Below, piece after piece: positions 36,376 to 48,002 of a stretch of DNA of 64,000 nt. The notes under the pieces were generated by a model, which was given only the letters and a program-made list of their open reading frames with translations, ran no database searches and was not told the DNA's origin. Both the position numbers and the translations under genes were made by a program. This DNA comes from Trogon surrucura (lineage: Eukaryota > Chordata > Aves > Trogoniformes > Trogonidae), in NCBI GenBank assembly GCA_020746105.1, contig CM036617.1:43801898-43865897 (forward strand), given 5' to 3'. Positions within the stretch are counted from its first letter, which is position 1. Every line of letters begins with the position of its first letter.

Positions 36376-37462
36376 TCTTAAAATAAAACAAATAAAGTAC
36401 TTGTCTTTGATATCTCTATGGTAATATTTTCAGTTCTACCAAACATAATCATTAATTACGAAAGAAAGGGCTAAATGAAAAGTGTGGAATTTGCAAAACA
36501 TGACGCTCTGAAATAATATGAGGATTCTTAGTACAAACCAGTTATGCTCAAAAATCAAAACCAATCATGTACTATTTTTGCATGTTTGTGTTCCATTTTT
36601 TCCTAAGGATCACTGATTCACTTGGTATCTTACATATGCCACAAAATCACACTATTGCTACTCCAGTTACAATCCAGAAGCCATGACACTTTTAAGAATC
36701 TGTTTTTCTAGTACTGAAAAGTATATCACAGGCACAAAAGATGACTCAATTTATACTTTTTTACAAGCTTAAATGATTCTTTACATAATAAACTAAGACC
36801 CATATGATCCAACATGTTTACTGTCTAAAACACTGGTCTGTTATTACACTTACACATCCCAAATTTTACCTACCAAAAATGGGAAAATTCAAATGATTTC
36901 AAGATTCCTCTCATTCCACTTCTACCAGAACCCTCCTTCTGATCAGTGTGTAAATGTTACATCTACATGACCCAGATGAAAGCCATGTGGTAATACTCCA
37001 GTACTTCAGAATGAGCTAGCTTAAATACCAGAAATAGCACAGGATTAGCAGGGGTTTTGGTTTGAATTAATTAGACCTGCTGAAGTGTACCTTCAAAAGA
37101 GCGTCATGTTTCACTCAGATAGCATTGGGCCATGGAGATATACTTACAGTTAAACCTGTGTGTAAATTTTTCTAGGACCAGAGTTTAAATTTCACAACAC
37201 TCCAACAGAGAAGCCTTATGTGGGCCAACTGAAAGTCAGCCCTATGTTCAACTAAAACTGACGTGCAGTCTCAAATAATAAAAAATGTCAGTGTGAGACA
37301 AAAAGACAATAAAAAATTAAACCTTCCCTTCTCTAAACCCATGATTTTTTAGTATTTATTTTATTGAATGAAATTGGTTCTTCTGTGTAGGGAGATCCTG
37401 TAAGTAACACAACTTTCATTTGGCACAATGACACTACATCTTGGCCAGCTATGTATTATCAT
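36376..37462. other. Unique AT-rich sequence between two LTRs
   Basis: No gag, pol or env similarity could be seen in the open frames, and no gene recognised. Confidence 0.5.
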
Positions 37463-37590
37463 CTGATCCCCGTTGGGTCCCCATGTGTTGCCTGATCTAG
37501 TTGAGAGGTGTCCCTACCCATGACAGGGAGGTTGGATTAAATGATCTCTAAGGTCCCTTCCAGCCTAGGCCATCCTAGGATTCTATGATC
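37463..37590 (+). mobile_element. tRNA/CR1-type SINE, 5'-truncated
   Basis: Begins inside the tRNA-like head (CTGATCCCCGTTGGGTCC, the B-box end and acceptor-stem region). It continues with CCATGTGTTGCCTGATCTAG, GAGAGGTGTCCCTACCCATGAC and a CR1-like tail (GGTTGGATTAAATGATCTCTAAGGTCCCTTCC) ending GGATTCTATGATC. The non-tRNA body is nearly identical to the SINE at 63540, so both belong to one family. This copy keeps more of the CR1-like tail than the other. Confidence 0.88.
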
Positions 37591-38314
37591 TAATATTAAC
37601 AGGGCAATCTTTAAGAAATTACGTAATTTACTCAAAACTAAGTTAATGGAGCACCATATATTCATTTTTTTTAGACTCTTGGAGTAGAATCTTTTATTCT
37701 AAATTTGTTTCATACTTCTGTGTGTTCAAAGGACAGGAAAAGATGAAACAAAAAATAAGGTACATTTTGTGATGGATATGAAAGTTTTTTTGAAATGACA
37801 ATCATAATACACCTGGAGCTTCACTTCAGGTATCTAAATATTTTAGTGACTCTTGATCACAGATCATTGACATTAGTAGCAATGATATTACTTTAATTTA
37901 TGTAGTACTACACAGGAATCCCGTGCTTTTAGGAAAATCAGGAAAAGTGAAAAACTTTAAAGTGAAAAATAAAACAAAAAAGTAGCAACTTAAAAGTGAA
38001 ATCTTTGACATACATTAATTTTAGTATTTGATATTTAGGACTCTTTAAAAGTGGATGAAATATATCCTAAAATCAGACCAAAAAAAATCCAATTTATGTT
38101 ATTGAAAAAGTGCTTTTAAAAATAAGAGACATTATAAAGGAAAGAATCAAATGAGTTGGGAGAGCAATTCTAAAATTTTCAGACTGAGGATTTTCAAGTG
38201 TCACAGAGTTCAGACTGTTAATTTTTTTACTCCAGTAACTTTTTACTCTCCTAAAAATGTTGACACGTAGAAATAAATGTGTAGAACATAACAATGTTTT
38301 CTCTTCTTCATAAC
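37591..38314. other. Unique AT-rich sequence
   Basis: Nothing recognised. Confidence 0.5.
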
Positions 38315-39165
38315 TGTAGTGGTTTGAACCTGGCCAGCAGCCAGGTGCCCACATAGCTGTTCTATCACTTCCCCTTCTCTGCTAGACAGGGAGAAAATAT
38401 AATGAAGGGCCCAAGGTTTGAGATAAAGGCAGGGAGATCATCCACATCTATCATTGCCGGAAAACCAGACTTGACTTTGGGGAAATTAATTAAATATATT
38501 AAAGAAAAAATCAGAGAAAAATAATGAGAAATAAAAACAGATCTAAAAAATAACACTTTCCCCCCAATTCCTCCCTTCTTCCTGGGCTTAACATCAATCC
38601 TAATTTATCCACCTTCTCCCCAGGTGGCACAGGGGGACAAGGAATGGGGTTGGGGTCAGTTCATCAGATATTGTCTCCACCGCTCCTTCTTTCTCTGGGA
38701 GAGGATTCCTCACTCTTCCTCTTGGCCATTGTGGGGTCCCTGTCATGGAACACAATCTTCATACACTTTCTCCAATGTGAGTCCTCTCACCAGAGACGGT
38801 TCTTAGCAAACTGCTCCAACATGAGTCTCTCCATGGGATGCGGTCCTTCAGGGGAAATTGCTCCAGTGCAAGTCCGCCACGGTGTCACAAAAGTCCTGCC
38901 AGCCGACCTGCTCCAGAGCAGGCTTTCCACAGAGTCACAGCCCCCTTCTGGCATCCACCCACTCTGGTGTAGAGTCCTCCACAGGCTGCAGGTGGACAAA
39001 TACATCTTCTTACCTCCATGGGCTGCAGGGGGACAGCCTGCCTCACCATGGTCTTCACCACTACCTGGGGGACTCTCTGCTCTGACACATGGAGTACATC
39101 CTCCCTTCCCACACTTCTTCACTGACCTTGGTGTCTTCACATGTTCTCTGCTTAGTTTTCATTCA
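38315..39165 (-). mobile_element. Long avian ERV LTR, copy B (5' part missing)
   Basis: The left edge TGTAGTGGTTTGAACCTGGCC is the complement of an LTR end in CCACTACA, so the LTR lies on the minus strand. It shares the AGATAAAGGCAGGGAGATCA and ACCAGACTTGACTTTGGG blocks with copy A. Its body contains repeated units of the form TGCTCCAnnATGAGTCTCTCCATGGG / GGGCTGCAGGGGGACAGCCTGC. The minus-strand start (TGTATTGGG region) is absent, with similarity fading near 39165. The open frames here are translations of these repeated units, not genes. Confidence 0.68.
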
Positions 39166-42100
39166 GGTGTAGACTTAAAATTTATAGATAAAATATGATA
39201 TCATGGAGCATGTCTCCTCTCTTGAAAAGTAAAATTTTGATATACAACAGTGTTTGTCAAATGGATAATATAAGTAAAAGTTAGGAATACATATACATTT
39301 CTTAGTTTGGATTGTTCTTTTCCCATCCTAAGTGAAGTAAATAAAAAAAGATAAAGCAAAAGAAAAAAGGTATGGTCAATATGTCAATTTTTCTCTTCTT
39401 TATCAGTGTATTTTAGCCCTCATTAGTTAATTCTTGTAATGTTTTTTTAGGTGTTAACATATTCAGTATTATTGTGAACTTTTCAAATCTGACCTTGATT
39501 TGTTCCTGCAGGCTGTAAAGTAAAACTCACCACCTGGTTCTGTCTAAAATAGAAAATAATTGTTTGTAGAGCACTTTAGTAGAAATAGAGCTAACCTTTT
39601 GCTCTTCCAAAGGCCTGTCTTGATACACCTTGATGAAAACTTCTGTAACCCTATTCTGCTCTACAGATGAACTGAATGTAAAAGTTCTTTTACTGCATAA
39701 AATCAATGAAGACTTAAACATGAAACCACCTATAATTAACAGTCCTGCTAGACATACAGCAGTGATGAATGGATATTTTATGTTTTGGATGAACATAAGA
39801 AGTAGAGTCCAATATAACATCATCAACATCTTTTCTCACATACAGTGAGAAAATTTTTTTGTGTACAAATAGAGAAGCTTTCAACACAAGTTTAAAACAC
39901 AAAGGAAAATGAAGAGTTTCTAAAAATTAAACAAAGCAACATATTATGATATCTTAAACAAAGAGTTACATAATTACTGACCACCTAATTATCTTTGGAG
40001 GCAACAGAATTGGAGGCCAAAGTATTCTCCAAGATTCTCTTACAACCTTTTTCATAGAATAGTTTTCTGAGTTGACATTATTAATGTGGCTGTGTTTATC
40101 CTCTTCCAGATAAGTACACTGAAAGTTAAGGGAACTTGGTACTTGATATTTTTTTGTACATGTGTCAGGAAACACAGTATATATAATGCCTTGCATTCTA
40201 TTAATCTAGTACTATGTTCTATTAACATTGCATATAACTGCCACATTAACACCACACTTCTAGTAGATTGATTTTAATAAGGTTGCTGTCAGGTTAATTG
40301 GGATAATAAGTCTTTGTAAAAACTGTTTCTACAACTGTAAGTACTTGAATTTCTCCGTTTGTTCCAGTCAACAAAAACAAAAACGCGTCGGTGTGTTTTA
40401 TTGGTTACTAACCATCATGAACATTTAAATAAGGTTTTATTATGACTGATAGCATACAAATCTTCTGATGTGGAGAAAACTTCACAATCAATTATTTATT
40501 GCAGCCTTCCAGCAAGTGATCTGTAAGTTTAATGTGAGGTTGGACAACACAGTTGAGCTGATCTAGTTACACTGAAAAAAGTATCCAATTCCTCCTTCTC
40601 TTCTTCGCTTTACAGTCCTGTACAGCTCCTCCATTGTTTCAGCCTTACTGCATGTTTAGTCCTTGATAAACAATGGGATTAAATGAAAATCAGTAACACT
40701 ACATTACTGATGAGCACTGAGACAGCACAGGGGTCTTGAAAGTGGGAAGGAGAGGTGGGATGGGACAGGAGGGCTCCCCTACTGTGTGACCATCATACGA
40801 AGCCACGATCTTAATCACTATTCTCATCATGTTAAAGATTCAAACATTGGTATCAGGTTCAAAGATGTTTGAAACTAAATTCTGAAAAAAAGAGTTGAGA
40901 CGAAAAGAAAAATCAAATAGAACTAAAATCCATGCTTTCACAATTATTTGCCATTTTTCCTGTGAAACAGAATAAAGAGAATATACCTGAACTTCAACCT
41001 AACTGTTAGGAAAGATACTCTCTTCCTCCCCTCCCCTCCTTCCTCAATATCTCTGCCTCTGATATTCAATTAATTAGCAATTCTTTTTTTTTTTTTTTTT
41101 TCGGTGTGACTCAAATAAATACAGATGTGGTCATTTTAAAGCAATAAAATCTGAGTTTCAAGAGAAGTGATTTTTCATCTAGTTGTTCTGTGACAAAGCC
41201 GTTTAATTCATTATACTTTCTTCCCAAATTCTTGCACACTAGCCAGAAAAAAACCAAACAAGCACCACAAAAAAAACCAAAGCAAAGTAAACCCCCCAAA
41301 ACCTAAATCACCTTTCCAACAAAATCTAAAGATTTTCACGTCTTTTGACATCATCTATTTTGGACTTTTTTTTTTCATAATTTGAACAGATATATCAGTT
41401 TTGTCTTGTTATCCATGAGCACTCAAAGATAATTGCCCTAAGGCATATTCATTTAAGGAGGAGCTTTTTGAAATGACAGCAAATCCTTTCTTATTATGCT
41501 CAGAGAACTCCAATTCAGTATCCCAGATATTTTTTCCTTTCAAATAGTGATTTAATTGAGCACTCCACCCTCATCTAGATGCAACTGTCTCAAAAATTAC
41601 GGGTGTCAAAAATGACTTAAAAAAGAACTAAGAAGCTGAAAAAAAAAACCAGAAAGCTATCTAAAGATTTTTTAAACTTGAACTCTTCCTTATTTTTGTG
41701 ATTTTTAAACTTACACAAAAAGTATAAATTTTTAATAGAAACTTTCAGTTCAACATTGTTTTCCTCTCTAAGAAAATTCATGTCTGACAGAAATGTTTTT
41801 TTGACCCTCTTTGCCTTTTTCTCCAGTGCCAGGTGATGATATGTCTCAAGGCTTTTTTAACTCCAAGAGTATTTACCAAAACAACTATTTGCATTTTCTA
41901 GTGCAGATCTAGGTAAAAACTTATATTGTATTGTTTCACATAGCACAGGATCACAGTGTCTCAAAAGTAGCACTGAAAGAATATTTGTCATGGTTGCTGG
42001 GCTGCATTTCAGGGAAGGGTCCTTCCTCAAATTCAAAAAAAAAAATGAAAAAAAACATTTCTCACAACACTTACCAACCTGATGTTAAAATGACCAAAAC

Positions 42101-42321
42101 ACTTGTCTAGTCTGGGAGCAACTTTGCCTGATAACTAAAGACGAGTTGAAAGAGAAGGAGAATACAGCTTACCTAAGACAAACCGTAAGCATCCCTTACT
42201 TTACACCTACAACTAGAAGAAAATCCAGAGAAGATTACTACACTGAAGAATTTCCTTAGACTGAATACTGAACTCTCACTAATTTAAGTAAGGTAATTGT
42301 CACTTAATGATACTTCTCAAG
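39166..42321. other. Unique AT-rich sequence, no gene recognised
   Basis: About 3.2 kb. A 100-codon minus-strand frame at 39527-39829 has one hydrophobic segment but no recognisable family. Poly-T of about 18 at 41084-41101. Confidence 0.5.
41084..41101. repeat. Poly-T run
   Basis: Eighteen consecutive T, read directly. No LINE or SINE body adjoins it. Confidence 0.85.
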
Positions 42322-42326
42322 ATAAG
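42322..42326 (+). repeat. Target-site duplication, left copy (ATAAG)
   Basis: ATAAG abuts the TGTCATGG start of the LTR and is repeated at 43339-43343 after its end. Confidence 0.88.
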
Positions 42327-43338
42327 TGTCATGGGTGCATTTTTTTTGTAAAAGCAGGGGTTGACTTGTGCAAAACTTGGAGAGACTCCCCCGCCCTCAG
42401 GTAGGAGTTGGACGTGCCTCTGGACAGGGTCAGGCAAATCCGTGCCTCTGCCATCAAGGTATTTAAGAGGCGACTCCATTTTTATCTTTCTCTTTTGGTT
42501 TCACCTTGTCCTGATCTGTCTTGTCTTCTATGCTGGGGAGTTTTTCTGCAGGAGGAGAGGGAGGTGAGAGGAGGAAGAAGGAATGTTGCCCTGAGAAGAA
42601 AGAGGAGGAGAAAAGTCCCAGAGGAAAAGGAGAGGGAGAAGGCTGGAGGCTGCTGGAGCAGGACTTTTTCCTGAAGCCCCCATGATGGTTGAGATGGCAG
42701 GAAGGTGATTGTCTGCCAGCTGAGGGAATCGATGGTGGTGAGAACGTCCAGGATGCATTGGCACATGCAGAGCCCCATGCAGGAGAGGAGAGAGACCGAG
42801 CATCAACGGGGGATGTGCCTGAAGTTATCTGTGGCCCCAAGGGACTCGCAAGGAGGAAGAGGATTGCCTCCTGTGAGGTGGACACCACATGGCATGCAGG
42901 AGAGACCGTGAGGAGCCCTCTCTTTCAAGAAGGAGCTGACAATGGACAATGAGTGATAGCCAGATGGACTGCACTCCCCACTTCCTGCCCCTCTTGCACT
43001 GATTGGGGGAGAAAGGAGGTAACCAGGAAGATGAGAGGAATGAGAGTGAGGGTGAAGTGTATTTAAGATTCGGTCATATTTATTGATGTATTCCGCTCAC
43101 TCTTCTACTTCATAAATAGTGGTAGTGAATTAAATCTATGTCTTTTCTCCCCAGATCTCTCTGGTCCTTTACCCATCATCTTAAATAGTAGATTATTACC
43201 CTCCTTATCCTTAATCTCAAACACTTGAGCCTTTTTAGTTAAATTTTCTTCCTCTATATCACTGTGGAAATAGGGATGGGGGGAGGAGTGAGCTGGAGGC
43301 CACATGCTTTTTTGTCCCAGTGGGCTTGAACCACGACG
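42327..43338 (+). mobile_element. Complete solo ERV LTR, 1012 bp, with perfect 5-bp TSD
   Basis: Begins TGTCATGGGT and ends CTTGAACCACGACG. The ends are imperfect inverted repeats (TGTCATGG against CGTCGTGG), the final CA having become CG. Perfect ATAAG duplications flank it. It contains a TATTTAAG core-promoter-like motif at 42460, a purine-rich (GGA/GAA) stretch at 42540-42660, TATTTAAG again near 43060 and ATTAAA near 43131. The long LTR and 5-bp duplication fit an ERVL-type avian element. Open frames of up to 141 codons here follow the purine/pyrimidine-rich composition and are not genes. Confidence 0.86.
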
Positions 43339-46300
43339 ATAAGCAAAGCTGGGAAATGCAGAAATTGGATTTCACTCTGTGCTATAACAAGATTGTCTTC
43401 TAATATGTCACAAGTATTCGATTCTGTGCATTATGTTTTTGAAAAGTTTGAATAGTTCACTGTTAAATTAAGTACGAACCGAGTAGACTTACTAAGTATT
43501 TTGGTGGTTGAGGCAGTTTATCTTATTCTTTTATTTTACCTTACCATTTTACATTCTTTGTGTTTCATTTTTTTAATGCTCTTCTCCTTTTTTTTTTTTG
43601 TTTGTAAATCAAATGAGTGAGCAAAACCCAAATATATATACAATACATTCTGTGTGAGACTTAGATTAGATCAAAATAACATTTAGTTTTAAGAATGTCT
43701 TCCCTCACTTTGTTGTAAATCTGAACAGATTTATAGCAACACACACAATTTTTAATGTTGTTTCAGTAATAGTCAACAGTCAACCTATTATATTTTTTTA
43801 AATGCTAGAGAGTTCATTTTACAAGAAAGCTAAAGTGCATTGAAAAACAATGCGAGATGAGATCTGTTTGCCTTTGTGTTGATTTTTCTGAGAAAATCAG
43901 TGGTGATAATATCTAATAAGACTGCTGTTGTAAGATCACTCAAGTCAAGACAATAGAAAAAGACAGGGTCATGGTAATGCTGCTTTTCTGTTTGCATGGC
44001 TATACTACGTCTCTAACATCTTTGTATCCTGTTATTTCAGAGTCTCTTATTTGGTAGAAATAGAGGAAATCTTTGCTACATTTCAGTGGCAATGAGCAAA
44101 GGCAGCAATGTGAGGTTTTTCTAAATTGATATGAAAATATCTTGAAATATGTTGGTGTATGAATTAAATAAGAAACTAAATTACATTTGATTTCTTATTT
44201 AATTCACATAGTATTTTAGCTAATGTTTGTGTAAAATGTATTTGAGGAAATTGTATGCATATTTGTAATGTATCTGTTCATATCAGTGCTATTTAGTCAT
44301 CACATGATGCAAAAGTGATTAACGTAAATTATGCTCAAGCAAGTCACAAAACGTCACACTGAAATTCTATTATAAACTATTAACAATGATCATCTTAGAA
44401 ATAAAACTTTTTAAAACATAAAGACAAAATCTGTGCTCCTTCCTTGTCGAGAAGTGAAGTGAATTGGATTCAGGATCTCTGGCCTTTGCTGTGTGATCTT
44501 AAATGGGTATTACGTTTCTCCTCTTCTTGTAAGAAACACAAGTAAGTAAGCTTAGTAGGGAGTGGAAAGGAAGTGATATGGAAATGGATGTAAATTATTT
44601 TTTTTACATCAAAACAATAGAAGTATATTTTAATATTGAATAATATTTTGTAGACATATGAATTACTTTTTTTTTTTTTTTTTAGTCCAAAAGAAATCTA
44701 AGCGGGCTTTAAAATATTGGGGTTTTGTTGCTTGGATCTCTCTTATGTCAACATGCTTGTACAAAGATACTGTCAGTAAATATACTTCCTTTGGCAAAAG
44801 TTTTTTGATGTTTCTTACTATTGTGTCCAGATATAAGATTTCATCTGTTTTATTAATGCATGTATACAGTGATGACATGAAATAAACGGCATGACAATAA
44901 ATGACATAAATATTTGTTAATATTTGAAAATAAAATTACTAATTTTACTGCATACTAGAAAGAACTAAGTGACCACATTTTGTAATATTATTAACATTAT
45001 TCATGGCATACTGAATTATTCACATCTCACTCTCTGGTATATTGATGCCAAATATGCGGTATAAAATAAGGAAAGGAGGGAAAAGATAGACTGGTGATGC
45101 TTTATACTCATAATCCAGTTCTTTTAGGGGTTAGGAACACTTGTTTTGCTTGTGTTTTTGACATAATTATAACTGTTTATTTTTGTGCAAGGATCACACC
45201 TTTATGCAACTCCCCTTAATATTTCTCTGGATCAAGCATACTCTCCAGTTGTTTATGTGGGCCAGAATAAATGGGTTCGTTCTTTTATGAAGAGAACTAA
45301 TCACAATACCCTAATTTATTCTGTGTCCCACCAAAGAGAGCTAAACAATTCCAGTCAAGAACGGAACACCCTTAAAGACAATTTAGCATGATCTAATAGT
45401 AAAACAAGCCATCATTTATTATACATCTAATTTTAAGCCAAAGTTTTGAAGGCAGAATGCTCAGACTGCATTGAGAAAAGCCTGTGAACCCTTTCTTTCC
45501 TCATGGGTTTTCCACTGTCCTTTTCCATTTACTCTTCAGTGGCAAAGCTGGTTTAAAAGATCACTTTTCTAACACCACTTGCTCCTTTCTGCCCCATGCT
45601 ATAATTCACCACTTCTTCAATGTAGCAGTGCAACTAGTTGTAATACTAGGCTGTAAACTGAAACATTGATGTGAGCAAGAAACCTTGGAGACTCTTTTAT
45701 TAACACAGTTCATTTCAGAGATCTCTTCTACATTAGGGCCTTACAAATGTTTTCAGCAACACAAAAGAGAGAGTGGTGAATGAGAATAAGCAGTGGGGGG
45801 TCAAGGTGTGTGCGTTTGTGTAGGGAGTGAGGACCTCTTAAATTAGCTTCAGTTCCAAAGAAAATAGATGTGGAACTATACTCTTAGTCTTCCACCTGCT
45901 CTCTTCTTTAATACAACTTCTATTCACATTGTTCTTCTGTTCCTCCCTCCAGGGGGGATTCACTGCTTAAAGCAAATGTCTGGCAGTTGAAAATTCCATT
46001 CTCTTCAGCAAAGCGTAATTTCTCAGGTAGGAGGGCTCTATTGAATTCCCAACAGCACTGCATACACTACCATAAATACCTGCAAACTTGAATCACAATA
46101 TAAATTTTTTTAACACATTCTTTTCTTTATCTCAGATGTAGAGAGAAAGAAAAACTAAGGTATTCATAAGGATGACAAATGTAGTCTCACACTCTCCACA
46201 CAGTCAGTTCTGCTTCTATCGTAATTAGCAAACTTCTATTTTTATTTCAAAGGAAACATTGCTGAAAAACTGTGGGTAGACTGAAGCAGTTAAGTGAAAC

Positions 46301-46638
46301 AGTGCATTACATGAGCAGTAGCAGTAATCGCTCTAATTTCATGATAGATCTTATATTTTCTTGGTATAACTCTCGCCCCTTTAACAAGGTTTGAGGAGAC
46401 AATGCAAACTAGTGCAAGTATGAAAAACCAACAGCCTGTTTAAACACTTCACATAAGAAAGTATTGAGCAAAGACTGTATCTTAAGTAGAAAAAATCCTA
46501 CCAGTTTTGATTTTTAGAGACAATTTTTAATTTAATATATTGTAGAAAACTAGGAAAGTTACGTACCTTTACTCAACTTATGATGATATTACAACACATT
46601 AGAAATACATTTAGTCTCAAACTGAGTCACAATTACTG
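43339..46638. other. Unique AT-rich sequence with a long hairpin
   Basis: Starts with the right TSD copy ATAAG (43339-43343). No gene recognised. Contains a 15-bp perfect inverted repeat at 44161-44205 and poly-T of 18 at 44667-44684. Confidence 0.55.
44156..44210. repeat. Long imperfect hairpin with 15-bp perfect stem
   Basis: GAATTAAATAAGAAA (44161-44175) and its exact reverse complement (44191-44205) flank 15 bases, which can themselves pair (AAAT with ATTT). A few more pairs form outside the perfect arms. The whole 55-base segment could fold as one stem-loop. AT-rich. No known family was recognised, and it could be a MITE remnant, a small-RNA hairpin or chance. Confidence 0.8.
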
Positions 46639-46703
46639 TATCACAGAATCACAGAATGGATGTGGCTGAAAGGGACCTCTGGAGGTTATCTGGTCCAACT
46701 ACC

Positions 46704-47866
46704 CTACTCAAGCAGGGCCACCCACATCCAGTTTCCTAAGACTACGTCCAGACAGATTTTGAATATCCCTGAGAAAGACTCTACAATGTTTTTCGGCAAC
46801 CTGTGTGAGTAGTCAGTCACCTTCAAAGTAAAAAGGTCTTTCCTAATGCTCAGACTAAACTTCCTGTGTTTCAGTTTGTGCGTGTTGTTTCTTGTCCTTC
46901 CAATGGAATCACTGAAAAGAGCCTTCGCTCCATTCTCTTTACACCCTCCCTTCATACACATTGAGATCTGCCCTGAACCTGTTCTTCTCCAGGCTGAACA
47001 GGTCCAACCCTTTCAACCTTTCCTCCTGGTGTTCCAGATCCTTAATCATCTTTTTCTTTGATGGATTCTCTGCGCTATGTCCATGTCTCTCTTGTATTGA
47101 GGGATTCTGACTTGGACACAGTACTCCAGGTGTGGTCTCACCACGACAGAGTAGAAAGGAAGGATCACTTCACCCAACCTGCTAGCAGTAATTTGCCTAA
47201 TGCATTAGCCTGTTTGTCTCAAGGGCAAGCTACTGGTTCTTGCTCAACTTGCTGTCCACCAGGACTTCCAGACCCTTTTCTGCCAAGCTGCTCTTCAGTT
47301 GGTCAGCCATTCCTGGAGTTGTTCTTTCCCATGTGCAGGACTTCGCATTCTTCCTTGTTGAAATTCACAAGGTTTCCGTCACTCTATTTCCTCAGCCTGC
47401 CAAGGTCCTTTCAGATGTCAGCGCTCTCCTCTGGTATATCAGACACTTCTGCCAGTTTACTGCCATCTGCAAACTTGTTGAGGGTACATACTGTTCCATC
47501 ACCCAGATCATTAATGAAAATGTTAAACAGCATTGGACTTGATATTGACTCCTGGCATATACCATTAGTTACTGGTCTTGAACAGATTCTCTGTGAAGAT
47601 CTTACATGAGGCAGTGTCAGAGACCTAACTAGAGTCCAGCCAGACACATCCACTGATCTGCCCTCATCTGCCAGGACTGTTATTTCATTACAGAAGTTTA
47701 TGAAGTTGGTCAAACATGATTTCTCCTTGGGGTACCCATGCTGACTGCTCCTGAAGATTTTCTTGCCTTTGATGTACCTGAAAATGGTTTCCAATATTAG
47801 CTGCTCCACCATATTCCCAAGTACAAAAGTGAGGCTGATCAGTCTATAATTTTCTTGGTCCTCCAT
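46704..47866 (-). pseudogene. Degenerate CR1 ORF2 (RT and C-terminus)
   Basis: Broken minus-strand frames. 47411-47866 gives [38 protein letters not shown] and NIFINDLGDGTVCTLNKFADGSKLAE; 46704-46961 gives a C-terminal block (GCKENGAKALFSDSIGRTRNN). The RT catalytic FADD appears as FADG, so the second aspartate is lost, and the YLD motif region is frameshifted. Clearly non-functional and older than the copies at 18-20 and 60-63 kb. Confidence 0.85.
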
Positions 47867-48002
47867 GTTGCTCTTCTGAAAGACATTTGTATTCCTTCAG
47901 TTTACAGACACTTGTCCCAGTCATCATGATTGATCAAAGATTGTCAAGAATGGCCTCACAAAGATGTCTTCCAACTCCGTGAGCACTCCTGGGTGCATGC
48001 CA

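Noticed and set aside
38624..39198. A 184-codon plus-strand and a 117-codon minus-strand frame
   Set aside because: Both are translations of the repeated units of an ERV LTR.
39527..39829. 100-codon minus-strand frame with a hydrophobic segment (KYPFITAVCLAGLLIIGG)
   Set aside because: No recognisable family, no splice or promoter context, and an overlapping plus-strand frame of similar length. Chance coding in AT-rich DNA is as likely.
41084..41101. Poly-T as the tail of a processed pseudogene or L1-like insertion
   Set aside because: No gene-like or LINE body adjoins the tract.
42408..42952. Several overlapping frames up to 141 codons
   Set aside because: They lie inside the ERV LTR and reflect its purine/pyrimidine-rich composition.
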